A DNA stretch of 64,000 bases from Eutrophocola sp964629325 (GCA_964629325.1 CAZVSC010000003.1:37095-101094); one strand, 5' to 3'; numbered from the stretch's first letter, positions 1 to 8,592 are shown. The notes: generated by a model from the letters alone, not told the origin. Numbers and translations are program-made.

Positions 1-1968
1 GGACAGCCCACCGAGGAATCGGTTTTCTACATTGCCTACAACGATCGCTTCTTCTATGTCGGCGCGCGCCTGTTTGACAGTGAGGCCGACGGCATCATTG
101 CCCGCCAGCTGGTTCAGGGCGGCGGCCTTGGCAGTGATGACGCCTTCGAATTCATTCTCGACACTTTCAACAACGGCCGCACCGGCTACCACTTCCAGGT
201 CAACCCCAACGGTATTCGCCGCGAGGGTGTCTATGAAAACCCGAACGAGCTCAACCGTGACTGGACCGGTATCTGGCAGGTGGAGTCACGCATCGACGAC
301 AAGGGCTGGACCGCCGAAGTCGCCATCCCGTTCAATACCCTGAACTTCGATCCGGCAACCGAGGAATGGGGGTTCACCATCGCCCGCACCATCGCCCGCA
401 AGAACGAGGAGATGGCCTGGTCATCGTTCAATCGCCGCATCAACCCGACCACCACCGGCGTCATTTCCGGTATCCGGGACATTCGCCAGGGCAAAGGCCT
501 GGACATCATCCCGTCGATGACCATGGCCACCTCGGAGAATTACAACGCCGGCGGCACCACTGACCAGCGCATAGACCCGTCGCTGAACGTTTTCTACAAG
601 ATCACGCCCAACCTGACCGGTGCGCTGACCTTCAACACCGACTTCTCCGCCACGGAAGTGGATAACCGCCAGGTCAACCTGAGCCGTTTTTCACTGTTCT
701 TCCCCGAAAAGCGCGATTTCTTCCTGCAGGATCTGGATATCTTCAGTTTCGGCGGCTTGAGCCAGAACGGCATACCGTTCTATTCACGCCGTATCGGTCT
801 CAGCCGTTTCGGCACCCCGGTGGATATCAATGCCGGCACCAAACTGACCGGCAGGATCGGCCGCTGGAACGTCGGTGGCCTGGCTGTGCGCCAGGGTGAG
901 TTTGACGGCCTGGACAGCCAGAACGTGTTCGTTGGCCGTGTCGCGGCCAACGTACTGTCTGAATCCAGTGTCGGCGCCATTCTGACCCATGGTGATCCCA
1001 CCAGCGGAATCGACAACACCGTGATGGGCGTGGATTTCCGCTACCAGAACACGCGCTTTTCCGATGCCTACAGCCTGCGCAGCAACATGTGGTACCAGCA
1101 GTCGGACACCGAGGGGCTCACCGGTGACGACAAGGCCTTTGGCATCCAGGCCAACATGGACACCCAGGGCGATGGTGTCGCCGGTTTCGTCAATTACGAG
1201 TATTTTGGTGAAGACTTCAACCCGGCGCTGGGTTTCGCCAACAACACCGGCGTTGACAGCATCGGTTTCGGCGGCGTGGCCCGCAAGTTCACGCCGGCCA
1301 ACAAGAACATTCGCAGCCTGTTCTCCTTCATGCGTTTTGGTTACACGCGTTTCCTCGATACCGGCGAGATGCAGAGTCAGGACTGGTTCTGGCGCGCCCT
1401 CGGCATCAACACCAACCGCGGCGACCAGATCGGGATCGGCCCCTGGTACAACCGCGAAGGCCTTCGCCGCGACTTCGCCATTCGTCCCGGGGTCATCATT
1501 CCGGCGGGTGATTACAGCTTCAGTGGCTTCAGTGGCGAGATTCGCGGATCCAACCAGCGTTCCCTGTCACCGAGTCTCAATTACAGCGTGGGCGATTACT
1601 TCAACGGCGAAAGGACTCAGGTCCGTGCCGGCATCGACTGGCGTCCAAATCAGCATATCAACCTGGGCATCAACTACAACTACCAGGACATCAGCCTGCC
1701 GGTGCAGGGCGGCGATTTCGACGTGCGCATCGTCTCTGCCAATGCCAACTACGCTTTCAATTCGAAGTGGTCATGGATCAACCTGCTCCAGTACGACAAC
1801 TTTTCCAACATCGTCGGCCTGAACAGCCGCCTGCGCTGGAACCCGCAGGCCGGGGAAGACCTCTATCTGGTGGTGAACTACAATTTCCAGTCCGAGGGCG
1901 TGTTCTCCGACCTCAGTTCCAACAACTCGGAAATCGTCCTGAAGTACACGAAAACCCTGCGTTTCTGA
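1..1968 (+). CDS. DUF5916 outer-membrane beta-barrel protein, 5' end cut off by the window
   Basis: The frame is open from base 1 to a TGA at 1966-1968, so 655 residues are visible and the start lies upstream of the window. The first ~100 residues look like the CBM9-like sugar-binding beta-sandwich that precedes DUF5916. The rest is a series of alternating amphipathic strands. The motif FFPEKRDFFLQ near residue 233 is characteristic of DUF5916, and the protein ends KTLRF with a terminal Phe, as expected for an outer-membrane barrel. These are family features; the substrate is unknown. The gene ends 110 bp before a TPR gene that has its own promoter-like sequence. Confidence 0.8.
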   Translation, partial: GQPTEESVFYIAYNDRFFYVGARLFDSEADGIIARQLVQGGGLGSDDAFEFILDTFNNGRTGYHFQVNPNGIRREGVYENPNELNRDWTGIWQVESRIDDKGWTAEVAIPFNTLNFDPATEEWGFTIARTIARKNEEMAWSSFNRRINPTTTGVISGIRDIRQGKGLDIIPSMTMATSENYNAGGTTDQRIDPSLNVFYKITPNLTGALTFNTDFSATEVDNRQVNLSRFSLFFPEKRDFFLQDLDIFSFGGLSQNGIPFYSRRIGLSRFGTPVDINAGTKLTGRIGRWNVGGLAVRQGEFDGLDSQNVFVGRVAANVLSESSVGAILTHGDPTSGIDNTVMGVDFRYQNTRFSDAYSLRSNMWYQQSDTEGLTGDDKAFGIQANMDTQGDGVAGFVNYEYFGEDFNPALGFANNTGVDSIGFGGVARKFTPANKNIRSLFSFMRFGYTRFLDTGEMQSQDWFWRALGINTNRGDQIGIGPWYNREGLRRDFAIRPGVIIPAGDYSFSGFSGEIRGSNQRSLSPSLNYSVGDYFNGERTQVRAGIDWRPNQHINLGINYNYQDISLPVQGGDFDVRIVSANANYAFNSKWSWINLLQYDNFSNIVGLNSRLRWNPQAGEDLYLVVNYNFQSEGVFSDLSSNNSEIVLKYTKTLRF

Positions 1969-2031
1969 CCTGAAAGTTTTCTCCCTGGAATCCTGTCCTG
2001 TCAGTGACAGGGTTGACCAGGCAGGGTCGCG

Positions 2032-2060
2032 TTGTCAGGTGCCGGGGGCAGGATTATACT
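2032..2060 (+). promoter_or_regulatory. Sigma-70-type promoter for the TPR gene
   Basis: TTGTCA (2032-2037) and TATACT (2055-2060) are separated by 17 bp, close to the sigma-70 consensus. Transcription would start near 2067, just upstream of the TPR reading frame. Assigned from pattern only. Confidence 0.55.
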
Positions 2061-2078
2061 TTTCGGGGTATATAGCGC

Positions 2079-2690
2079 GTGTTCCGCCAAACCTACCCCG
2101 GCATCCGTGAACTGCGGATACAGGAGCTCGACATAAAAAACCGATTACTTTCACTCACCGTCGCCGGCCTTTGCGCCGGGTTGCTGGTTACCCAGTCCCT
2201 GCAGGCGCAGACGGCACGCACCGGTACCAACCTCAGGTCCAAGGCGATCCCGTCCGATGTGCTCATGCTGCATGAGCCCGACGAGGTGGAAACCATCCGC
2301 CAGTACCTCAATGACGGCCGGAAAGCCGACGCCCTCAGGCAGGCGGAAGCCTACCTGGAAGAAGTCGATCGCGTCGCGCTGAAGCATGAAACCGAGCGTT
2401 ACTACTATGCATGGAATGCCTACTGCACGGTGCTGACCAGCCTGCAGCGGGTGGAGGATGCCATTGCCGCCTGTTCGACGGCAATGGCCTTTGAGCCCGG
2501 CAAGTGGTCAGCGGTGAACAACCGCGGGACGGCAAAATTCGTGGGCGGGCGCTATGACGAGGCCCTGATGGATTACCAGGCGGCGCTGATGCTGGCGGAC
2601 CAGGACAATACGCAGGTCCATGAGACCATCCGGCACAACATCAGCCTGCTGGAAGATCGTCGATCCGCAGATCTTAACCAACGTCGTTAA
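2079..2690 (+). CDS. Secreted TPR-repeat protein
   Basis: The longest frame starts with GTG at 2079 and encodes 203 aa. A signal peptide-like segment (NRLLSLTVAGLCAGLLVTQS, then LQA) begins about 20 residues in, which is late for that start. An AGGAG box at 2122-2126 sits 6 bp before an in-frame ATA at 2133 that would place the signal peptide at the N-terminus. Initiation at ATA would be rare, so the start is uncertain. Residues ~85-180 form TPR helices (YYYAWNAYCTVLTSLQRVED, then AVNNRGTAKFVGGRYDEALM). The protein is probably periplasmic and binds a partner protein; no specific role can be assigned. Its last codons and its TAA stop lie inside the 13-bp tandem repeat. Confidence 0.65.
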   Translation: MFRQTYPGIRELRIQELDIKNRLLSLTVAGLCAGLLVTQSLQAQTARTGTNLRSKAIPSDVLMLHEPDEVETIRQYLNDGRKADALRQAEAYLEEVDRVALKHETERYYYAWNAYCTVLTSLQRVEDAIAACSTAMAFEPGKWSAVNNRGTAKFVGGRYDEALMDYQAALMLADQDNTQVHETIRHNISLLEDRRSADLNQRR

Positions 2691-2760
2691 CGAGCGTCGT
2701 TAACCAGCGTTGTTAACCAAAGTCGTTAACCAAAGTCGTTAACCAAAGTCGTTAACCAGA
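2670..2760. repeat. Seven tandem copies of a 13-bp repeat, consensus GTCGTTAACCAAA
   Basis: Units begin at 2670, 2683, 2696, 2709, 2722, 2735 and 2748. The first is the most diverged (GATCTTAACCAAC), units 5 and 6 are identical, and an eighth copy at 2903-2915 follows the N gap. Five of the seven units carry GTTAACC, whose palindromic GTTAAC puts TAA on both strands. Unit 2 supplies the stop of the TPR gene, and the last unit supplies the stop of serC on the other strand. The copy number is uncertain because the assembly breaks here. Confidence 0.9.
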
Positions 2761-2802
2761 GACGCGTTCGAATTCGGCCATGAAGGCAGCCAGGGCCTGG
2801 CA

Positions 2803-2902
2803 NNNNNNNNNNNNNNNNNNNNNNNNNNNNNNNNNNNNNNNNNNNNNNNNNNNNNNNNNNNNNNNNNNNNNNNNNNNNNNNNNNNNNNNNNNNNNNNNNN
2901 NN
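2803..2902. other. Assembly gap (100 N) with a duplicated 55-bp flank
   Basis: Exactly 100 N separate two identical 55-bp sequences, 2748-2802 and 2903-2957, which contain the last repeat unit and the 3' end of serC. This is what results when two contigs sharing a 55-bp end overlap are scaffolded without being merged. The true sequence is probably continuous, with one copy of the 55 bp, although the repeat number could differ. Confidence 0.9.
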
Positions 2903-2906
2903 GTCG

Positions 2907-3998
2907 TTAACCAGAGACGCGTTCGAATTCGGCCATGAAGGCAGCCAGGGCCTGGCAACCCTCGATTGGCATCGGGTTGTAGATAGACGCCCTGATACCA
3001 CCGACCGCGCGGTGTCCCTTCAGCGCATACAGCCCGTTCGCCAGGGCATCCTTCAGAAATTTCTGTGTCAGGTCATCATCCGGCAGGGTGAAGGTGACGT
3101 TCATGTTGGAACGGTCATCCCTGAAAGTGGTGCCAGCATAGAAATCACTGTCATCGATGACCTTGTACAACAACCCGGCTTTCTCGGCGTTTATCGTAGC
3201 CATGGCTTCCACGCCGCCCTGTTCCTTCATCCATTCCATTACCAGGCACATCGTGTAGATGGCAAAGGTGTTGTTGGTATTGGCCAGTGAGTGTGACTTG
3301 TCGTAGGTGGTGTAATCGATCAGCGACGGCGTGCGCTCCATGGCGTAACCGAGCAGGTCTTCGCGAATGAGTACCAGTGCAGTGCCGGCGGGGCCAAGGT
3401 TCTTCTGCATGCTGGCGAACATCAGGCCGACCCTGGAAAAGTCTATGGGACGCGAAAAAATATCCGAGGTTGCGTCGACCACCAGCGGTATGTCGCCCAT
3501 GTCGGGAAATTCCCTGTACTGCGTGCCGTAGATGGTGTTGTTGCTGGTGATATATGCATAGGACGCATCATCGGGCACCATGTCGCGCGAGAACGGCGGC
3601 AGGCGGTCATAGTTGTTGTCCGCGCCACTGCTGGCGACGATGATGTTGCCGAAGCGTGCAGCCTCGACATTGGCCTGGCGGGAAAATTCGCCGGTCTCGC
3701 TGTACACCGCCTTGTGTGCCGGCTTCAGCGGCAGCAGGTTCATGGGGACGGCCGAAAACTGCATGCGGGCGCCGCCATGGGTGTAAAGGATGTGGTAATT
3801 GTCGGGCAGGTGCGCGACTTCCCGCACCAGCTCATCACAGCGGTTGATGATTTCGTCAAATTCCTTTGAACGGTGGCTGATTTCGATGACGGATACGCCC
3901 ATGCCGCGGTAGTCGAGGAATTCGTCGCGGATTTTTTGCATGACCGGGATCGGCAGCATCGCCGGACCGGCCCCGAAGTTGTATACCTGTTTGCTCAT
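2907..3998 (-). CDS. serC: Phosphoserine aminotransferase
   Basis: This PLP enzyme converts 3-phosphohydroxypyruvate and glutamate to phosphoserine, the second step of serine synthesis; the same family also serves pyridoxal phosphate synthesis. The 363-aa length is normal. The N-terminus MSKQVYNFGAGPAMLP is typical of SerC, and the PLP lysine is K199 in SMQKNLGPAG. The ATG at 3996-3998 lies 34 bp downstream of serA, and the two genes probably form one transcript, serA-serC. The TAA stop lies in the last 13-bp repeat unit. A second copy of the final codons on the far side of the N gap is an assembly artefact, not a second gene. Confidence 0.95.
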   Translation of the reverse strand: MSKQVYNFGAGPAMLPIPVMQKIRDEFLDYRGMGVSVIEISHRSKEFDEIINRCDELVREVAHLPDNYHILYTHGGARMQFSAVPMNLLPLKPAHKAVYSETGEFSRQANVEAARFGNIIVASSGADNNYDRLPPFSRDMVPDDASYAYITSNNTIYGTQYREFPDMGDIPLVVDATSDIFSRPIDFSRVGLMFASMQKNLGPAGTALVLIREDLLGYAMERTPSLIDYTTYDKSHSLANTNNTFAIYTMCLVMEWMKEQGGVEAMATINAEKAGLLYKVIDDSDFYAGTTFRDDRSNMNVTFTLPDDDLTQKFLKDALANGLYALKGHRAVGGIRASIYNPMPIEGCQALAAFMAEFERVSG

Positions 3999-4032
3999 AG
4001 CTCTGCTGGTCTTGGTTGTGGGTCGGGCGGGT

Positions 4033-5202
4033 TCAGACCAGCCAGACCTTGATGACGTGTTCGATGGCCCTGATTTCTTCGAGTGTATCCTCGCTGGGAG
4101 CAGACTCGATATCGATCAGGTTGTACGCGATGTCGTTGCGGCTCTTGTTGAGCATGTCTATCACGTTGATGTCCTTGTCCGCCAGGATGGACAGGATCTG
4201 GCCGAGCATCCTGGGCACGTTCTCGTTGATGATGGCGATACGGTGACCTCCGGATTTTTCCAGCGACAGGGACGGGAAGTTGACCGAGTTGCGGATATTG
4301 CCGTTCTCGAGAAAGTCACGCAGCTGGTCGACTGCCATGATGGCGCAGTTTTCCTCCGCCTCGTCCGTGCTGGCGCCGATGTGCGGCATCAGGATCGCTT
4401 TCCTGTTGCCGAGCAGCCCCGGGGTGGGGAAGTCGGATACGTAGCATCCCAGCCTGCCGGTGTTCAAGGCATCAAGCAGGGCGACCTCGTCAACGATGGC
4501 ATCGCGCGAGAAATTCACCAGCACTGCACCGGACTTGAAATAGTTGATGACCTTGCGGTCGATCAGGTTGCGGGTGGTCTCCAGGACGGGCAGGTGCAGA
4601 GTGACAAAGTCCGAGCGCGAGATCAGCGATGTCAGGTTTTCCTGCTTCTCGATCTGGTTGGCCAGGCGCCAGGCCGCGTCCACGGAAATGGCGGGGTCGT
4701 AGCCCAGCACTTTCATGCCCAGCTGGATGGCGGCATCGGCCACCTGCGCCCCGATGGCGCCAAGGCCGACGATTCCCAGGATCTTGCCTTTGAGTTCCAT
4801 GCCCTTGAAGTTTTTCTTCTCGGCTTCCACCAGTTTCGACAGCTCACCAGACTCCATGTCAGGCGACTGGTTGTTGAGCCAGTTGATGCCAGGTAGGATG
4901 CCGCGGGATGCCAGCAGAAGGCTGCACAACACGAGTTCCTTGACCGCATTGGCATTGGCGCCCGGTGTGTTGAATACGACGATGCCTTCACGGGTGTAAT
5001 CTTCAACAGGAATGTTGTTGGTGCCGGCACCGGCCCTGGCAACAGCCTTCAGGTTGCTGTTGATGTTGTCCCTGGACATTTTGGCGCTGCGCACCAGGAT
5101 GGCGTCGGCTTCCGCCACGTCGGAAGAAACCTGATACTCTTGCTTCGGAAAACGCACGAGGCCCTTGTCAGAAATCTGATTGAAGGTCTGGATCTTGAAC
5201 AT
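4033..5202 (-). CDS. serA: D-3-phosphoglycerate dehydrogenase, short ACT-domain form
   Basis: This enzyme oxidises 3-phosphoglycerate with NAD+ in the first step of serine synthesis. The 389-aa protein has the substrate domain first, then a Rossmann fold with GLGAIG at 146-151, the conserved arginine R233 in FSRDAIVDE, the catalytic histidine H274 in PHIGAST, and a C-terminal ACT domain from about residue 318 that usually mediates serine feedback. The usual glutamate of the R-E-H triad (TEP in the E. coli enzyme) is not at its expected place; the sequence there reads SDFPTPG. It is first in a pair with serC. Upstream, a divergent intergenic region separates it from the GIY-YIG gene. Confidence 0.9.
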   Translation of the reverse strand: MFKIQTFNQISDKGLVRFPKQEYQVSSDVAEADAILVRSAKMSRDNINSNLKAVARAGAGTNNIPVEDYTREGIVVFNTPGANANAVKELVLCSLLLASRGILPGINWLNNQSPDMESGELSKLVEAEKKNFKGMELKGKILGIVGLGAIGAQVADAAIQLGMKVLGYDPAISVDAAWRLANQIEKQENLTSLISRSDFVTLHLPVLETTRNLIDRKVINYFKSGAVLVNFSRDAIVDEVALLDALNTGRLGCYVSDFPTPGLLGNRKAILMPHIGASTDEAEENCAIMAVDQLRDFLENGNIRNSVNFPSLSLEKSGGHRIAIINENVPRMLGQILSILADKDINVIDMLNKSRNDIAYNLIDIESAPSEDTLEEIRAIEHVIKVWLV

Positions 5203-5288
5203 GGTGAGGGTAGTACCTTTGGGAACCGGTAGTGCCAGTTAAAAGCCAATAACCAGTAAGGAGCCAATAAAGGGATGCGGATTGCGCA

Positions 5289-5305
5289 CCCTGAAAAATT
5301 CAGGG
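5289..5305. promoter_or_regulatory. Palindromic element between serA and the GIY-YIG gene
   Basis: CCCTGAA-AAA-TTCAGGG is a perfect 7-bp inverted repeat 87 bp upstream of the serA start, in a divergent intergenic region. It could be a regulator's operator or a small RNA hairpin. No T-run follows it, so a terminator is less likely. Confidence 0.3.
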
Positions 5306-5384
5306 GCGAATTTATACAGGGAAATGAGAAAAAATTCCAGTTTAAATGGCGTCAAAAGCAGTACAGAAGCAGGGAGAAAACCGG

Positions 5385-5666
5385 ATGAAATCCGACTGGC
5401 ATGTCTATATCCTGCGCACCGCCGCAGGCATGCTTTACACCGGCATCACCACGGATGTCGACCGACGGCTGGCCGAGCATGCCGGCGCTGGCAAGGGGGC
5501 AAGAAGCCTGCGTGGGAAAGGACCGCTGGAACTGGTCTACCGGCTGCCCGCCAGGGACCGCAGTGAAGCCTCCCGCCTGGAGGCGCGCATCAAGAAGCTC
5601 AGTCGTGCCGACAAGCTCAGGCTTATTGCCGATGACAGGGCCATCCTGGACCTGATCAACCCCTGA
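5385..5666 (+). CDS. GIY-YIG domain protein, YhbQ/UPF0213-like
   Basis: The 93-aa protein has HVYILRTAAGMLYTGITTD (the GIY-YIG core), then an RLAEH segment and a LVYRLPARDRSEASRLEARI helix, as in the small single-domain YhbQ group. Members have a nuclease fold, but their cellular role is poorly established. I chose the ATG at 5385 because AGGGAG lies 8-9 bp upstream; a start at 5346 would add 13 residues without a good ribosome-binding site. It runs divergently from serA, with proA downstream. Confidence 0.85.
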   Translation: MKSDWHVYILRTAAGMLYTGITTDVDRRLAEHAGAGKGARSLRGKGPLELVYRLPARDRSEASRLEARIKKLSRADKLRLIADDRAILDLINP

Positions 5667-5689
5667 ATGTCCGTTGCCGGCAAGTGGGG

Positions 5690-5695
5690 TATAAT
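5690..5695 (+). promoter_or_regulatory. Candidate -10 box for proA
   Basis: A perfect TATAAT lies 30 bp upstream of the chosen proA ATG. No good -35 hexamer is seen at 16-18 bp. The box lies inside the longest possible proA frame, which argues for the downstream start. Confidence 0.4.
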
Positions 5696-5725
5696 ACCTT
5701 CCTTCAATTACTTACGGCCCGGGTC

Positions 5726-6997
5726 ATGACCGAAGCGAAGAACATCATCAAGTTGCAAATGCAGGAGCTGGGGCAGAATGCCCGTGCGGCTTCCCGCGTC
5801 ATGGCAGCGGCGGATACGGGCACGAAGAATGCTGCCCTCCTGGCTGCCATGGCAGCCATCGACGGCACCCGTGCTGTGCTGATCGAGGCAAATGCCCGTG
5901 ACCTTGCCGCTGGCAGGGAAAAGGGCCTGGAATCGGCGATGCTCGATCGGCTGGAGCTGACCGAAGCCCGGATCGACAAAATGATCGAAGGGCTCAGGCA
6001 GGTTGCGGCCCTGTCGGATCCCATCGGTGAGATCACCGATATGCGTTTCATGCCAAGCGGCATCCAGGTCGGCAAGATGCGCGTACCACTTGGCGTCATC
6101 GGCATCATTTACGAATCCCGTCCCAATGTCACCGTGGAGGCCGCCAGCCTCTGCCTGAAGTCGGGCAATGCCACCATTTTGCGCGGCGGCTCCGAAGCCT
6201 TCCATTCCAACCAGGCGATAGCCGACTGTATTCGTGTGGGACTGGAAAGTGCAGGCCTGCCCGCCGCCGCTGTCCAGGTGGTCGGTACCACTGACCGGGC
6301 GGCTGTCGGGGAAATGATTACCATGCCGGAATACGTCGACGTGATCGTGCCTCGCGGCGGCAAGAGCCTGATCGAACGCATCAGTCGCGATGCACGGGTT
6401 CCCGTGATCAAGCATCTCGACGGTATCTGCCATGTCTACATCGACGATGGCGCAGATGCCACCAAGGCGGTGAATATCGCCCTCAATGCCAAGACCAACC
6501 GTTACGGCGTCTGCAATGCGATGGAGACTTTGCTGGTGGCGGAGTCCATGGCCGAGACCATCCTGCCGCAGCTGGAGCAGGTCTACAGTGAATATGACGT
6601 AGAACTGCGCGGGTGTGACAAAACCCGGGCCATCCTGCCTGGCGCGCTCGAGGCGACCGAGGAAGACTGGCGCACCGAGTATCTTGGCCCGATCCTGTCC
6701 ATACGTGTGGTTGGCGGCATCGATGAAGCGATCGAGCACATCAACACCTACGGCTCACAACATACCGATACTATCGTGACGGAAGATTACGCGCGCGGCC
6801 GCCGCTTCCTGCGTGAGGTCGATTCCAGCTCCGTCATGATCAATGCCTCGCCACGTTTCGCCGACGGTTTCGAGTATGGTCTTGGCGCCGAGATCGGCAT
6901 TTCCACCGACAAGATCCATGCGCGCGGTCCCGTAGGACTCGAAGGTCTTACCTCGCAGAAATACATCGTCCTGGGTGACGGGCACCTGCGCAAATAG
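5726..6997 (+). CDS. proA: Gamma-glutamyl phosphate reductase
   Basis: This NADPH-dependent enzyme reduces gamma-glutamyl phosphate to glutamate semialdehyde in proline synthesis. The 423-aa length is typical. The aldehyde-dehydrogenase-type catalytic cysteine is C263 in YGVCNAMETLLV, and the cofactor region IYESRPNVTVEAASLCLKSG is well conserved. I chose ATG 5726 over GTG 5684 because a TATAAT box sits between them and proteins of this family start close to this point. nadD begins at the base after the proA stop, so the two are translationally linked. The gene opens the Pseudomonas-type cluster that runs to lipA. Confidence 0.95.
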   Translation: MTEAKNIIKLQMQELGQNARAASRVMAAADTGTKNAALLAAMAAIDGTRAVLIEANARDLAAGREKGLESAMLDRLELTEARIDKMIEGLRQVAALSDPIGEITDMRFMPSGIQVGKMRVPLGVIGIIYESRPNVTVEAASLCLKSGNATILRGGSEAFHSNQAIADCIRVGLESAGLPAAAVQVVGTTDRAAVGEMITMPEYVDVIVPRGGKSLIERISRDARVPVIKHLDGICHVYIDDGADATKAVNIALNAKTNRYGVCNAMETLLVAESMAETILPQLEQVYSEYDVELRGCDKTRAILPGALEATEEDWRTEYLGPILSIRVVGGIDEAIEHINTYGSQHTDTIVTEDYARGRRFLREVDSSSVMINASPRFADGFEYGLGAEIGISTDKIHARGPVGLEGLTSQKYIVLGDGHLRK

Positions 6998-7666
6998 GTG
7001 GCAGCCACTTCCCCGCCAGTATCCGGACTGGGCCTTATGGGCGGCATGTTCGACCCGGTTCACAACGGCCACCTGAATATCGCCCTGGGTACCCAACAAC
7101 GTTTGCAACTGGACCGGCTTGCACTGTTGCCATGCGGAATACCTGTGCACCGCGCCAACGACCTGACGCCTGCCGTGCATCGCCTGGCCATGCTGCACCT
7201 GGCCCTGCAGGATCATGCCGGCCTTGTCGTCGACGATCGGGAATGCCTGGAGCCCGCACCCTCCTACGCATTCAACAGCCTGCAGGCCATCCGCAGGGAA
7301 AACCCTGAAGCGGCCCTGTATTACCTGGTGGGCCAGGATGCGTTCAACAAGTTCCACACCTGGTACCACTGGCGTGAGATCTTCGGGTTAACCCACATCG
7401 TGGTTGCCGCCCGGCCCGGTGCGACTGCTGAAACTGGTGGGGAATTGTCAGGGGAAGTGCGGGTGCGTAAGGTTGAATCTGTCGATGAATTGAAACAATC
7501 GATGTGCGGCAAAATTTTTACCCTGGAAATGCCCATGCTGGATATTTCCTCGACCATGGTGCGTGAAAGAGTTTCCCGCCATGAACCCATCGACGACCTG
7601 GTGCCCACATCTGTTGCCGATTATATTGAAACCAACGGGCTCTACACTGCGGAGAATAATGCGTGA
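6998..7666 (+). CDS. nadD: Nicotinate-nucleotide adenylyltransferase
   Basis: The enzyme transfers AMP from ATP to nicotinate mononucleotide in NAD synthesis. The 222-aa protein carries the nucleotidyltransferase motif GGMFDPVHNGH near residue 15 and the C-terminal ISSTMVRERV signature (ISSTxxR). The GTG start is the first codon after the proA TAG, and the gene overlaps rsfS by 4 bp (GTGA), showing tight coupling within the operon. Confidence 0.94.
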   Translation: MAATSPPVSGLGLMGGMFDPVHNGHLNIALGTQQRLQLDRLALLPCGIPVHRANDLTPAVHRLAMLHLALQDHAGLVVDDRECLEPAPSYAFNSLQAIRRENPEAALYYLVGQDAFNKFHTWYHWREIFGLTHIVVAARPGATAETGGELSGEVRVRKVESVDELKQSMCGKIFTLEMPMLDISSTMVRERVSRHEPIDDLVPTSVADYIETNGLYTAENNA

Positions 7667-8001
7667 ATGCCGAACAACTGAAAGATATCGCGATAACAGC
7701 AATTGATGACATGAAGGGCAGGGATGTCGCCTGTCTGCAGGTATCCGATATCACGACGATCACCGACTACATGATCGTCGTCACCGGCACATCTTCGCGC
7801 CATGTCAATTCGATGGCGGACGAAGTGCAGAAAAAGGTAAAGGAAGCAGGTGGAACAGTTACCGGGATGGAAGGTAAAGGGCAATCCGACTGGGTGCTGA
7901 TCGACCTCGGCGATGTGATCGTGCATGTCATGACGGAAGAGACACGGAAGTTGTACGACCTGGAATCGCTCTGGAGCATGACGCCGGCATCAGCGGAGTG
8001 A
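7663..8001 (+). CDS. rsfS: Ribosomal silencing factor RsfS
   Basis: RsfS binds uL14 on the large ribosomal subunit and blocks subunit joining when nutrients are low. The 112-aa protein shows the family core DITTITDYMIVVTGTSSRHV followed by GQSDWVLIDLGDVIVHVM. The GTG start overlaps the nadD stop. The nadD-rsfS-rlmH order is the standard gammaproteobacterial arrangement. Confidence 0.94.
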   Translation: MNAEQLKDIAITAIDDMKGRDVACLQVSDITTITDYMIVVTGTSSRHVNSMADEVQKKVKEAGGTVTGMEGKGQSDWVLIDLGDVIVHVMTEETRKLYDLESLWSMTPASAE

Positions 8002-8038
8002 TGCAGGACATGCGCGACGGTTTTGCGGAGCATGGCAG

Positions 8039-8512
8039 GTGAAAATCAACCTTGTTGCTGTCGGCACGAAAATGCCGGACTGGGTTGATACCGGTGTCGC
8101 CGAGTACCGGAAGCGTTTGCCGCGCAGTTTTGAACTGGTCGTTACGGAAATTCCGCTGGCCAGGCGCAGCAAGGCTAATCCAGACATTGACAGGCTGCGC
8201 GACAAGGAGGGCAAGGCGCTGTTGAATGCCCTGTCCGACGGCCAGTTCATCGTGGCGCTGGATGTGAAGGGCAAAACCTGGTCTACCGAGGCCATGGCGC
8301 AGAAATTCGAGCAGGTTATGGGGCAGGGCAGGGATATTGCCCTGCTGGTGGGTGGCCCGGACGGCTTATCCCCGGAATGCCTGGCAGCAGCGGATGAAAA
8401 ATGGTCGCTGTCCGCTTTAACATTACCGCATACTATTGTTAGAATTGTCGTTGCGGAACAAGTATATAGGTGCTGGAGCGTGCTGGCCGGGCACCCGTAT
8501 CACCGAGAGTGA
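8039..8512 (+). CDS. rlmH: 23S rRNA pseudouridine-1915 N3-methyltransferase
   Basis: This SPOUT methyltransferase modifies pseudouridine 1915 in helix 69 of 23S rRNA with S-adenosylmethionine. The 157-aa length is exact for the family. Visible motifs are the N-terminus MKINLVAVGTKMPDW, LLVGGPDGLSPE of the trefoil-knot SAM site, and the conserved end RCWSVLAGHPYHRE. It starts with GTG after a GCGGAG box, 37 bp after rsfS. Confidence 0.95.
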   Translation: MKINLVAVGTKMPDWVDTGVAEYRKRLPRSFELVVTEIPLARRSKANPDIDRLRDKEGKALLNALSDGQFIVALDVKGKTWSTEAMAQKFEQVMGQGRDIALLVGGPDGLSPECLAAADEKWSLSALTLPHTIVRIVVAEQVYRCWSVLAGHPYHRE

Positions 8513-8592
8513 TCAGGAAAAAAATCAGGCGCAATCCGTACCAGGGCAAGCCCAGGCAAAATGGCACAATTTGATATCGCGTGATATCGCTT

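Noticed and set aside
2726..3001. Second copy of the serC C-terminus beside the first N gap
   Set aside because: It is the 55-bp duplicated contig end, not a gene remnant.
5708..6739. Long open frame (~343 codons) on the minus strand opposite proA
   Set aside because: It mirrors proA, whose motifs are strong; antisense open frames of this length are common in GC-rich DNA and the product resembles nothing.
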